In this document: positions 10,592 through 21,235 of the stretch, piece by piece
Numbering within the stretch: position 1 is the stretch's first letter
How the letters are laid out: every line of letters starts with the position of its first letter
Assembly: GCA_013076295.1 (NCBI GenBank)
Contig: RQOL01000634.1
Coordinates: 1 to 64,000, forward strand
DNA from: Sanderia malayensis
Lineage: Eukaryota > Cnidaria > Scyphozoa > Semaeostomeae > Pelagiidae
Direction: 5' to 3'
Length of the DNA: 64,000 nt
The notes under the pieces: generated by a model
Seen by the model: the letters and a program-made list of their open reading frames with translations, nothing else
Told to the model about the DNA's origin: nothing
The model's database searches: none
Position numbers and translations under genes: made by a program

Positions 10592-13000
10592 AGAGAATTG
10601 AGTGATGTTCAATAAAAACACATAATTCGCTGCAACTCTGAGTTTCGTGCTTATGCACTCATCAGGCAGATTTAATGAAGAAAATAATCTACCAGCTGGA
10701 ATATATACAAAATAATAAGAACAATAGAAGAAGGGGCGCTCTAATTACAAAAGGTTGTGAAGATGGGTCTATTATAAGTTAAAAACAAAGGACGTGTAAA
10801 CTATTTAACTAAAAGTGTGAAAGGGTGATACAATAGATATGGTTGAATATCAATAGTTCTTTAGGTAAAACTTGTTTTCATGTCGGCATTTGGAGATAAG
10901 TTCTGATCGTTTGTTAAGTATATTGTTATTGCTGTTCTTGATGATGTAGAGCTTTTCTGTTAGGCATAAATCGCACCGTTTACTGGAATTATTATAAGGG
11001 CGGGCTCTTGCAATGATGGACCATTTCGTTGTGAAGTTGGTGTTGTTGTCTTTTAGCTTCCAGATGTATTTAGATAATTCCGTGCTGTTAGTGAGTTTCC
11101 TGTGAGTAAGTGTAGACTTGTGTTGGGTGTATCTCTGCTTGAACGTTCCTTCAGTCAGTCCGATGTAGTTCTTAGTTGTCGTTTGGTTAGATGTCGTAGA
11201 GGTTACTTGTGCATTGTAGATGAGGCTGGTGGTTAGGCATTTATTGTCGAGGGGGCAATTTTCTTGGGATCTGCAGTTGCATAGCTTGATGTTGTTGTTG
11301 GTGTCGTTAGTAGATAAGATTTTCTTGTTATGCTTGTTTATGATGTTGCCCATGTTTTCCATACAACTGTAGCTTACTTTGACGTTGTTCTTGTTAAAAA
11401 GGGTGTGGCACTTGTGTTGCTGAGGGAAGTGTTTGGATACGAGCTTTAGGAAGGTTTTTCCGATGTTAGTTTTCACGTTACTGCTAAAGGGAGGGTTATA
11501 CCAGATGATGTTACGTTTGCGGTTTCGTCTTGGTTGTGTTGTTTGTCGATGTTTGTTGAAGGAAAGGCTTTCTGTATATCCGCTGGATTTTAAGGTTTCG
11601 CTATAAGTAGTTTTGGCTTTGTTAAATTCGTCTTCGTTGCAGGAAATGTCAAAGATTCGGCGATTAATAGAGTCGGGTAGCTTCTTGATGATATTGGCAG
11701 GGTGATTGGATTTGACGTTAATGTAGAGAGGCTGGTTGTTGGGCTTTCTGTAGGGGTAGTACGTTTCGTTGTTGAGGTTGAATGTGACGTCGAGGTAGTT
11801 AACAATCTTGAGGTTAGTTTGAATTGTGATGTTCAGTCCGTGGGATTTAAAGTGTCTAATGATGTTCTTTCTGATTCTGTCAGCTTGCGGTCCTGTGGTG
11901 TTTCTGAATACGGCTAGTCCGTCGTCTCTGTAAAGTCCGATATTGTCTTTTCCGTAAGTGTTGCATAGGTTGTTGAGGATGAGAAGTCCAACAAGCTCGC
12001 AAACTTCCGCGCCGTCGTAGCTGCCCATCGTGACGTCGAAGTTGCTGTTGTCCTTTTTCATCCACGCGTTGTTATCGTTGAAGAGAAGCGATTTCCTTGA
12101 GTGCATTATGATGTCAATGTCGCGGTCCGGTATGTTGGTATATTGTCTGGCTAGGTTGATGGAGTCTGTTAGGAGTTTTTCTGTGATTGAAGGGTAGAAG
12201 CTTTCTATGTCGAAGACGGCAAAGGTGTGTTGATTCTTGTTAGGGATGTTGGAGTACTAGTTGATGACAGAGGCTGAGTTTTTCCATTGGTTAAGTCCAG
12301 TTTTGTGTCTGACAGAAGTGTTGATGTTCTCAAGAATCTGCTTGCTGATGCGTCCGATCTCGCTCTTGGCTGGGTTAATAAGTCTGCAAGTGGGCTTGTT
12401 ATTGAAGTTATCTTTATGATTTTTCAGCGTGATGAAAGCTTGTCTTTCCGCCATGAATTCAGCTCTGTCGTCAATGTGTAAGTCAGATGCGATGTTAATG
12501 CTGCGTATTGTATTTGTGTTGGCCTTTTTGTAGGTGGATGTTAGATTGTCCATCAGTAGTTTATCATGGGTAGGCTTGTCTATCTTGTAGAAATTAGTTG
12601 TTTTGTCAGCAGGGATGAAAGCTTTAGTGGAACTGTTTATTTTTTTGATGTCTTGTTGGAGTTGGTTTTGAAATTCGTTGTGCTGGTTTCTGAATTCAAT
12701 ATTTTTAATCATGTCATATAGGTATGATTCGAAGTTGCAGAGGTCGCTGTTCTGAGGTGGGCATTTTCTTGATTTATGTCCGTAGTTGGTCTGTTCGTGG
12801 TCGTCGTTGTTGTTGCTTTTGTTTTTGTCCATGTTTTTTTCATAGAAGAAGGCTTTCCAACGTATGCGCTTAATCAGGTTTTCGGTTTTCTCAATTAGTT
12901 TCTTTAGGTAGGAGTTTCTTGCTGATATAGGAATGTTCTTCATTGAATAGTTGAATTGTGTTCTTTCCATCGTGATTTGACTGTGTTTAGCGAAGAGTGC
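10592..13000 (-). mobile_element. Penelope-like element, copy 1
   Basis: A PLE read on the minus strand: 5' end near 13000, one long RT plus GIY-YIG reading frame, and a 240-base 3' UTR down to about 10592, where it meets microsatellite DNA. It closely matches copy 2 (13.03-21.04 kb), including the 3' UTR, and lies 5' end to 5' end with it across a spacer of about 40 bases. PLEs are often found in inverted or tandem arrangements. This copy lacks the insertions of copy 2, so it serves as the empty-site reference. Confidence 0.85.
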
Positions 13001-13012
13001 TCGACTGCACAA
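10850..13012 (-). pseudogene. PLE reverse transcriptase with C-terminal GIY-YIG endonuclease (copy 1)
   Basis: One frame of about 720 codons, broken only by a TAG at 12257-12259 where copy 2 has TGG (Trp). N-terminal region starts near MERTQFNYSMKN (a few codons upstream are also open). RT landmarks: ITLKNHKDNFNNKPTCRLI, a degraded-free SFYPSI step (present across 12190-12240), MGSYDGAEVCELVG, and the catalytic YRDDG (about 11940). The C-terminus has a cysteine cluster (LCNCRSQENCPLDNKCL) followed by YIGLTEGTFKQRYTQH, the GIY-YIG nuclease signature, and ELSKYIWKLK. The protein would make and integrate cDNA in the nucleus. Relative to copy 2 it lacks a few codons near 12500. A single nonsense change suggests fairly recent inactivation. 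Confidence 0.85.
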
Positions 13013-13052
13013 TAGGCAGGAGCTTGTAATAACACAGTCAAGTCAAATCACG

Positions 13053-16035
13053 ATGGAAAGAACACGATTCAACTATTCAATGAAGAACATTCCTATACCA
13101 GCAAGAAACTCCTACCTAAAGAAACTAATTGAGAAAACCGAAAACCTGATCAAGCGCATACGTTGGAAAGCCTTCTTCTATGAAAAAAACATGGACAAAG
13201 ACAAAAGCAACAACAACGACGACCACGAACAGACCAACTACGGATTTAAATCAAGAAAATGCCCACGTCAGTACAGCGACCTCTACAACTTCGAATCAGA
13301 CCTCTATGACATGATTGTTGTTGAGTCAGTTAGATCGATTCCGATCATCTGTGGCCACCATGATAGCCTTTTGCCATTTATCTCTGTTTTGTGCAAGTTC
13401 TATCAGCCTATGAATGTCGTCCTCCATAATTTCTTTCACGTTGTCGATCCATTGCTTCCTCGGTCGTCCTCTGCTTCTATGTCCCTCCATCATTCCAAGC
13501 ATCATTGAGTTTTCAAGACTATGTGGCCGTCTTGCAATATGCCCAAAGTATCTTAGTTGGGCTTGCTGGACTTTACCTAGCAGATTCACACCGCCGTTTA
13601 CTTATTGCAACACACTTTCGTTGGTTCGTCTCGCCATCCATGGAATTCCTAACATCCTCCGCCAGGCCCATAATTCGAAGGACCGTATGCGCTTCTTTTC
13701 CCGTTGCAAAAGAGTCCAGGACTCTGCTGCATACAGGAGGATGGGAAAGACCAGTGTTTGCATAATCTTCATTTTGGTGACCTTGTAGATGTTGTGGTCC
13801 TTCCATACTTTTGATAGTCTTCCGACAGCTGCCTTTGCTAGAGCAATCCGCCTGTCAATCTCTTTTCTGCATCTTCCATCTTTCGAGATAACACTTCCTA
13901 GAAAATTGAACTCGTTGACTACCTCAACTGTCTTTCCATTTACTGTCACACTTCCATTCGCACCAATCATCATCATCTTTGTCTTGTCCACATTAAGGTA
14001 GAGACCTTTTCTTTCGCTCTCTTGTCGGATCTTTTCGAATATTTCCTGCATTTGTTCAATGCTTTTAGCTACCAGCGTCGTGTCGTCGGCATACCTTAGT
14101 TCTTTTATCATTTCGCCTCCAACGGATAATCCTTCTTCAACGTGACATGACATGATTAGAAATATTGAATTCAGAAACCAGCACAACGAATTTCAAAACC
14201 AACTCCAACAAGACATCAAAAAAATAAACAGTTCTACTAAAGCTTTCATCCCTGCTGACAACACAACTAATTTCTACGAGATAGACAAGCCTACCCACGA
14301 TAAACTACTGATGGACAATCTAACATCCACCTACAAAAAGGCCAACACAAATACAATACGCAGCATTAACATCGCAGCTAAAAACATCGCATCTAACTTA
14401 CACATTGACGACAGAGCTGAATACATGGCGGTAAGACAAGCTTTCATCACGCTGAAAGATCATAAAGATAACTTCGATAACAAGCCCACTTGCCGACTTA
14501 TTAACCCAGCCAAGAGCGAGATCGGACGCATCAGCAAGCAGATTCTTGAGAACATCAACACTACTGTCAGACACAAAACCGGACTTAACCAATGGAAAAA
14601 CTCAGCCTCTGTCATCAACTGGTACTCCAACATCCCTAACAAGAATCAACACACCTTTGCCGTCTTAGACATAGAAAGCTTCTACCCTTCAATCACAGAA
14701 AAACTCCTAACAGACTCCATCAACCTAGCCAGACAATATACCAACATACCGGACCGCGACATTGACATCATAATGCACTCAAGGAAATCGCTTCTCTTCA
14801 ACGATAACAACGCGTGGATGAAAAAGGACAACAGCAACTTCGAGGTAACGATGGGCAGCTACGACGGTGCGGAAGTTTGCGAGCTTGTTGGACTTCTCAT
14901 CCTCAACAACCTATGCAACACTTACGGAAAAGACAATATCGGACTTTACAGAGACGACGGACTAGCCGTATTCAGAAACACCACAGGACCGCAAGCCAAC
15001 AGAATAAGAAAGAACATCATTAGACACTTTAAATCCCACGGACTGAATATCACAATTCAAACTAACCTCAAGATTGTTAACTACCTCAACGTCACATTCA
15101 ACCTCAACAACGAAACGTACTACCCCTACAGAAAGCCCAACAACCAGCCTCTCTACATTAACGTCAAATCCAATCACCCTGCCAATATCATCAAGAAGCT
15201 ACCCCACTCTATTAATCGCCGAATCTCTGACATTTTCTGCAACGAAGACGAATTTAACAAAGCCATAACTACTTATAACGAAACCTTAAAATCCAGCAGA
15301 TATACAGAAAGCCTTTCCTTCAACAAACATCAACAAACAACACAACCAAGACGAAACCGCAAATGTAACATCATCTGGTATAACCCTCCCTTTAGCAATA
15401 ACGTGAAAACTAACATCGGAAAAACCTTCCTAAAGCTCGTATCCAAACACTTCCCTCAGCAACACAAGTACCACACCCTTTTTAACAAGAACAACATCAA
15501 AGTAAGCTACAGTTGTATGGAAAACATGGGCAACATCATAAACAAGCATAACAAGAAAATCTTATCTACTAACGACACCAACAACAACAACAACATCAAG
15601 CTATGCAACTGCAGATCCCAAGAAAATTGCCCCCTCGACAATAAATGCCTAACCACCAGCCTCATCTACAATGCACAAGTAACCTCTACGACATCTATCC
15701 AAACGACAACTAAGAACTACATCGGACTGACTGAAGGAACGTTCAAGCAGAGATACACCCAACACAAGTCTACATTTACTCACAGGAAACTCACTAACAG
15801 CACGGAATTATCTAAATAAATCTGGAAGCTAAAAGACAACAACACCAACTTCACAATGAAATGGTCCATCATTGCAAGAGACCGCCCTTATAATAATTCC
15901 AGTAAACGGTGCGATTTATACCTAACAGAAAAGCTCTACATCATCAAGAACAGCAATAGCAATATACTTAACAAACGATCAGAACTTATCTCCGAATGCC
16001 GACATGAAAACAAGTTTTACCTGAAGAACTATTGA
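13053..16035 (+). pseudogene. PLE reverse transcriptase with GIY-YIG endonuclease (copy 2)
   Basis: The frame starts MERTRFNYSMKN at 13053, runs to the LINE insertion at 13317, and resumes at 14148 (duplicated target ATGACATGATT). From there it is open through RT (CRLINPAKSE, SFYPSITEKLL, MGSYDGAEVCELVG, YRDDG near 14955), the cysteine cluster and the GIY-YIG motif (YIGLTEGTF near 15720). A TAA at about 15817-15819 replaces a tyrosine codon present in copy 1. Beyond it the same frame continues to the normal stop at 16033-16035. So the lesions are one insertion and one nonsense change. Identity to copy 1 is visibly very high. Confidence 0.85.
13317..14147 (-). pseudogene. 5'-truncated non-LTR retroelement (RT C-terminal part)
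   Basis: On the minus strand this reads VGGEMIKELRYADDTTLVA, a catalytic YADD, then LYLNVDKTKMM, FNFLGSVISKDG, ILLYAAESW, and in a second frame QLRYFGHIARR and RSRGRPRKQWIDNV, the typical C-terminus of RTE/CR1-like animal LINEs. Only the part from just before motif C is present. It sits between perfect 11-bp duplications ATGACATGATT (13306-13316 and 14148-14158), as expected for target-primed insertion. One frameshift near 13590. No poly(A) is seen at its 3' end (left side), only a short CAACAAC. Confidence 0.85.
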
Positions 16036-16149
16036 CATTCAACCATATCTATTGTATCACGCTTTCACACTTTTAGTTAAACTAGTGGTCATCACTCGCT
16101 TCGCTCGTTCGCCCCAGCCCCTCAAGTAAAAAAAACTTAATCTGGTTGG

Positions 16150-16990
16150 CGCGCTGTGCGCGCTGCATACGCTTACGCTCATGCCCCTTTCTACCCCACT
16201 TACAATGGGTTAGCTCAATACGCTCGCCTGTACTTGGCGCACTTTGTGCGCTGCATTCGCTCACGCTCATGCCCCTTTCAACCCCACTTACAATGGGTTA
16301 GCTCGCTGCCCTCCCCTATGGTTGGCGCACTTCGTGCACTTCATTCGCTTGTGCTCATGCCCCTGTGAACCCCACGTACAATAAGTTAGCTCGCTGCGCT
16401 CGCCTATGGTTGGCGCACTTCGTGCGCTGCATTCGCTAACGCTCATGCCCCTTTCAACCCCACTTACAATGGGTTAGCTGGCTGCGCTCCCCTATGGTTG
16501 GCGCACTTCGTGCGCTTCATTCGCTTGTGCTCATGCCCCTGTGAACCCCACGTACAATAAGTTAGCTCGCTGCGCTCGCCTATGGTTGGCGCACTTCGTG
16601 CGCTGAATTCGCTAACGCTCATGCCCCTTTCTACCCCACTTACAAGGGGTTAGCTCGCTGCCGTCGCCTATGGTTGATGCACTTTGTGCGCTGCATTCAC
16701 AAACGCTCATGCCAGTTTCTACCCCATTATAATGGGTTAGGTCGCTGCGCCCGCCTCTGGTTGGCGCACTTCGTGCGCTGAATTCGCTGACGCTCATGCC
16801 CCTTTCAACCCCACTTACAATGGGTTAGCTCGCCGCACTCGCCTATGGTTGGCGCACTTCGTGCGCTGCATTCGCTTACGCTCATGCCCCTGTGAACCCC
16901 ACGTACAATAAGTTAGCTCGCTGCGCTCACCTCTATATCTGTTATCAAGAAACATTGGCTGATAGGGCGCACTTCGTGCGCTGCATTCGC
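16150..16990 (-). repeat. Minisatellite array, 87-88 bp unit, 9-10 copies
   Basis: GCTCATGCCCC recurs every 87-88 bases, with GCGCACTTCGTGCGC, GCATTCGCT and CCCACTTACAATGGGTTAGCTCGC blocks (strand-complemented relatives of the 1-2052 array). The unit equals the 1-2052 monomer minus a block of about 28 bases carrying TTATCA...TGATAA. The last unit (near 16930) keeps that block. So both arrays are variants of one Helitron-associated satellite. Confidence 0.85.
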
Positions 16991-17101
16991 TGACGCTCAT
17001 GCCCATACATACATACATACATACATACATACATACATACATACATACCTACATACCTACATACCTACATACCTACATACCTACATACATACATACATGC
17101 A
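16985..17101. repeat. (CATA)n / (CATACCTA)n microsatellite
   Basis: Pure ACAT repeats followed by ACATACCT repeats. Same position relative to the array as in the other members of the family. Confidence 0.9.
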
Positions 17102-17204
17102 TGAGCCGGGCTCGGTCGCTTCGCTCCCTCCCTGGAGCCCGTCAAGTAAACAAAGCTTAATCTGGTTGGCGCGCTTCGTGCGCTGCATTCACTGCCGCTC
17201 ATGC
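17102..17204 (-). other. Internal second Helitron 3'-end copy
   Basis: AGCCGGGCTCGGTCGCTTCGC followed by CCCGTCAAGTAAACAAAGCTTAATCTGG matches the 3'-end modules at 16082 and 44929, but the CTAG is TGAG here. On the minus strand GGGCTC and GAGCCC form a 6-bp stem just before the terminus. A Helitron 3' end inside a larger element suggests that replication read through one terminator to the next. Confidence 0.6.
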
Positions 17205-17690
17205 CCCTACATACATACATACTATACCAACCTACTATACCTACTATAAAATCATACTATACCTACATACTATACCAACATACTATACCTACTATAACAT
17301 CATACTATACTACATACCATACCAACATACTATACCAACATACTATACCTACTATACCTACTATAAAAACATACTATAGATACTATACCTACTATAAAAA
17401 CATACTATACATACTATACCTACTATAAAAACATACTATACCTACTATACCTAAGAAAATACTATACATGCTATGCCTACTATACCTACATACTATACCT
17501 ACTATACCTACTATAAAAACATACTATACACACTATACATACTATAAAAACATACTATAATAATTACTATACCTACTATAAAAACATACTTCACATATAA
17601 AACCTACTATACATACTATAAAAACATACTATACATACTATACCTACTATAAAAACATACTATACCTACTATACAAACATACAAACACTT
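17205..17690. repeat. ACTATACCTACTATAAAAACAT microsatellite
   Basis: Irregular repeats of CTACTATA and AAAACATACTATAC units. Related tracts lie at 21100-21235, 33139-33285, 45190-45240 and 61258-61335, mostly at element borders. Confidence 0.85.
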
Positions 17691-17869
17691 GTGGAAAGTT
17701 TAAATGGGGAAAATCGTGCAAATAGCACCTGAAAAATTCATAACTTTGACTTTGTTTTCATTGGGCCTAAGCATGGCAAGCATGCCGAAGCAACCCCTAC
17801 TACGAAAACTATAACTATTTCAACAACTCAAAATACAAAACAAAGCTATCACCTGCACAGGTAAAAACG

Positions 17870-18840
17870 TGGTAAAATTTCACGCTAGTAAAATAACACA
17901 ACAACGTGAAATTCTTCGTGAAATATCACAGTTATGTGAAATTCTCCGGTCTTAAAAATGCTATTATTGTGAAATGCCCCGGTGAAATGCCCCGGCTGGT
18001 GAAATTGACGTACTGGTGAAATACCACACTTCGTGAAATGCCCCATGAAATACTGCTACAACGTGAAATGCGATGTTCAGTCTGAATAACACATATAGTG
18101 AAAGACCACGTAAAATGCAACAAAAGGCAAAATTCTCTAAAAGGTGAAATGACGCATTCCGTGAAATATTACACGAAATACGACACACAGTGAAATGCGA
18201 GTTCAACTTAGAATAAGACATCTCGTGGAATACCACGTGAAATGCAACAAAACACGACATTCCCTAAAGGGTGAAATGACACATTCCGTGAAATATTACA
18301 CGAAATACGACACACTGTGAAATGCGACTTTAACTTAGAATAAGACATCTCGTGGAATACCACGTGAAATACAACAAAACACGAAATTCCCTAAAGGGTG
18401 AAATGACACATTCCGTGAAATATTACACGAAATACGACACACAGTGAAATGCGACTTTAACTTAGAATAAGACATCTCGTGGAATACCACGTGAAATACA
18501 ACAAAACACGAAATTCCTTAAAGGGTGAAATGACACATTCCGTGAAATATTACACAAAATGCGACACACTGTGAAATGCGACTTCAACTTAGAATAAGAC
18601 ATCTCGTGAAATACCACGTGAAATACAACAAAACACGAAATTCCCTAGAGGGTGAAATGAAACATTCCGTGAAATATTACACAAAATACGACATACAGTG
18701 AAATGCAACTTCAACTTAGAATAAGACATCCTGTGGAATACCACGTAAAATGCAACAAAACAAGAAATTCTTTGCTGGGTGAAGTAACTGGTCATGTAAA
18801 ATACCCCATGAACTAAAACTTTGCGTGAAATACAATGTTC
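17870..18840. repeat. GTGAAAT-rich tandem array, 127-128 bp unit, about 5 copies
   Basis: From about 18115 to 18790 a unit of 127-128 bases repeats five times, containing GGTGAAATGACACATTCCGT, CACAGTGAAATGCGA, AGAATAAGACATCTCGTGG and CACGTGAAAT. Each unit is itself made of many short GTGAAAT/GTGGAAT words 10-13 bases apart, and the flanks (17870-18115, 18790-18840) hold more of these words without the long period. Open frames on the minus strand here are repeat by-products. Confidence 0.85.
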
Positions 18841-19959
18841 AATCTGAATAATAACATATGTTGTGATATATGTGTTGTGTCATTCAATCTTGGGTTGTTG
18901 TTCTTGCGTTCTTTTGGGGTTTTTAGCTCGCTCTTGGTATTTCCACTATTTAACAAAGCATGGTGTTTGGTAAATACATGAAAGATTTTTGAAATACATT
19001 GTGAAATAAACCTTCCGTGAAACGTATGACAAGTCTGAAAATGGTCTCGAATGTGCTAAGAGTATTTAAAAAAATTTTTAAATTAAATTTACGACATTTA
19101 TTCGTTTGTTTCATAAAATACATGTATTTTCTTTAAATACCATGTGTAAAATCTCGAAATTTGCATGCCCTGTTTTAAACATGTGACATTCAGTAGCCAA
19201 TCAAATCGCTCCATTCTAAAAACTGTTGGAAATGAGAAGTGCAATGCCACGTGCAACATATTTGTGTCGTGTGCGTGTCAAGGACGTACACACTACCTTT
19301 ACTTGGATGCACACTTTCACGTTTCAAAAACTTAAATCTGAGACACAATCTTGCACATGAGATGAAAATTCAAACGAAAACTTAATAAGAAGTAGAGAGA
19401 TCTGGGAATTAAGAACAAGCAACTTATTGAAGCGGCTTTGGGAATCGAAGATCGATGACAACCAAACCAAGCCAAGAAGAACAAGTTTAGGCCCAACATT
19501 TAGCGTCAACAATTAAAGGTAAGGTTTTGAATTCCTTTTTGTCACAATAGAACAATTCCTTGCTATTTTATTCTATGTTGACGGGTATTGAATTTTACCA
19601 TTTAGATAAACGAAGGAACAATTGGACTGCCAGGATTCATCAATTAAAAAAGATTTTTAAAATGAAATGAGGTGACGGACCAAGAAAAGAAGAGGAAACA
19701 TTAACTTGCTACCCAGCAGCAAAAATGTTGAGAAAATTTGTGAAGAACTGCAGAAATAATATGCAGAGCAGCAAAAGCAGATAAATATACAACTTTTATG
19801 TCTTTTGGCAAGAACTTTAACATTTTTATATTGTAGTTGATTCATTTTTTGGGTTGCTGTTCTGTGAACCATCTGCTGGCATTTCACAAGTGGCTTAGGC
19901 TTAATGTTATTTTATTTGCTGAATAATTGAAAAATGAGTTATCTGTTCACAAGCAATAG

Positions 19960-20190
19960 TACTTTTGATAAATGCAAGTGATTTCCAATATGCATACTTT
20001 GCCATTGGTGAAAATCTTTGCTTTCTATCGGGGAATTGACAGTTCGTTGAATTTTCGCAAAATATGCGATTATTGAACGGTGGTGGTAGTAACTTTTGAT
20101 AAATGCAAGTGATTTCCAATATGCATACTTTGCCATTTGCGAAAATCTTCCCTTTCTTTAGGGGAATTGACAGTTCGTTGAATTTTCCCA
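19960..20190. repeat. Direct duplication, 131 bp, two copies
   Basis: ACTTTTGATAAATGCAAGTG starts at 19961 and about 20092, each followed by the same 100 bases to a GGGGAATTGACAGTTCGTTG block. Inside the Helitron. Confidence 0.85.
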
Positions 20191-20191
20191 A

Positions 20192-20831
20192 TTGTTTCCT
20201 GCAACTCTCCAGGGGTCTTTGAAACAATTGGCAGCTCATTACAAAGATAATTCAGCTCGTAAAACAGTTTGAAAGGCGCCCTTTAAGTCCACAACAAAAA
20301 CACGCGTCTTCTCCAAAAGTACCTGCTGCACCGAGGGTGAATAACGAAAAACGACCGAAAATTTGCATGGGTCGCCTGCAAGCCGAGGGCAAAAAACGAA
20401 AATTGATCGACAACCCACGTGGGTCGCGCGAAAAGAGCCAATCAAATTGCAGGAAAAGGCGAAACGGGTCACGTGAAGAGCGAACACTCTGTTCGAAAAT
20501 GGAGTTCCTGACGCGAATTTGGAAGTTTCGCCAGCGTAAACCGTGGTTTTTTCGTGATAGCCAATTAAGCGAATATAAACAAGGAATTGCCTAACCTTTT
20601 AGTCGAAACTGTGAGCTCTCATATAGATAACTTTTTGGTTCAGCCGGCAAAGAACAACTCACTTAAAAATAGGGCAGATTAAGGGCCTCAGAAAAAAGCC
20701 TTTATGGATACCTCGTTCGCCGTTTCGGCCCATTGTTTTGGGGCGTTCCACCTATTGTTTCGGGTCGAATCTATTGTTTCAGCGTAGTTTCGAGCCCTTG
20801 GCACGTGACATCACAGAATATATATATTAGA
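20192..20831 (-). repeat. Conserved Helitron 5' region
   Basis: About 600 bases nearly colinear with 51416-52010 (opposite orientation) and, for the outer 140 bases, with 44790-44928. Shared landmarks are CCATTGTTTTGGGGCGTTC, ATAGATAACTTT.TGGTTCAGCC, AACCCACGTGGGTCGCGC and the AT-rich terminus. Three related 5' ends at one locus show a real family. Confidence 0.8.
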
Positions 20832-21043
20832 TAGTTTACACGTCCTTTGTTTTTAACTTATAATAGACCCATCTTCACAACCTTTTGTAATTAGAGCGCC
20901 CCTTCTTCTATTGTTCTTATTATTTTGTATATATTCCAGCTGGTAGGTTATTTTCTTCATTAAATCTGCCTGATGAGTGCATAAGCACGAAAGTCAGAGT
21001 TGCAGCGAATTATGTGTTTTTATTGAACATCACTCAATTCTCT

Positions 21044-21235
21044 ACATACATACATACATACATACATACATGCATACATACATACATACATCCATACATG
21101 CATAGATACTATACATACATACTATACATACATACTACTATACATGCTATACATACCATACTATACAAACATAACTTACATACTATACATACTATACCTA
21201 CTATACAAACATATTATACATACTATATATACGCA
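21044..21235. repeat. (CATA)n and CTATACATA microsatellite
   Basis: Follows the PLE 3' end directly. Same motif types as elsewhere in the window. Confidence 0.9.

Larger units (their letters stand above)
16082..20831 (-). mobile_element. Complete non-autonomous Helitron, 4,750 bp, nested in PLE 3' UTR
   Basis: Copy 1 of the PLE gives the empty site ...TTAAA|TAGTTT.... The insert, read on the minus strand, starts TCTAATATATATATTCTG and ends GATGACCACTAG, sits exactly between A and T and makes no target duplication. These are the defining features of Helitron insertion. It codes for nothing recognisable. Inside, 5' to 3' on the minus strand: a 600-base conserved 5' region, a duplicated 131-base block, the GTGAAAT array, a short block shared with 52.0-52.2 kb, an ACTATACC microsatellite, an internal 3'-end copy, (CATA)n and a minisatellite. 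Presumably mobilised by a RepHel encoded elsewhere. Confidence 0.85.
13030..21043 (+). mobile_element. Penelope-like element, copy 2, interrupted twice
   Basis: Three plus-strand pieces form one copy: 13030-13316, 14148-16081 and 20832-21043. The first break holds a LINE fragment between 11-bp duplications. The second, in the 3' UTR, holds a 4,750-bp Helitron; joining ...AGTTAAA (to 16081) with TAGTTTACACG (from 20832) reproduces copy 1 exactly. The 3' end abuts a (CATA)n microsatellite at 21044, as copy 1 does at its own end. Confidence 0.85.

Noticed and set aside
17964..18795. His/Phe/Ser-rich minus-strand proteins
   Set aside because: Antisense readings of the GTGAAAT array.
16150..18840. 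CRISPR-like arrays
   Set aside because: Units repeat along their whole length with no unique spacers, and the context is eukaryotic and transposon-rich.
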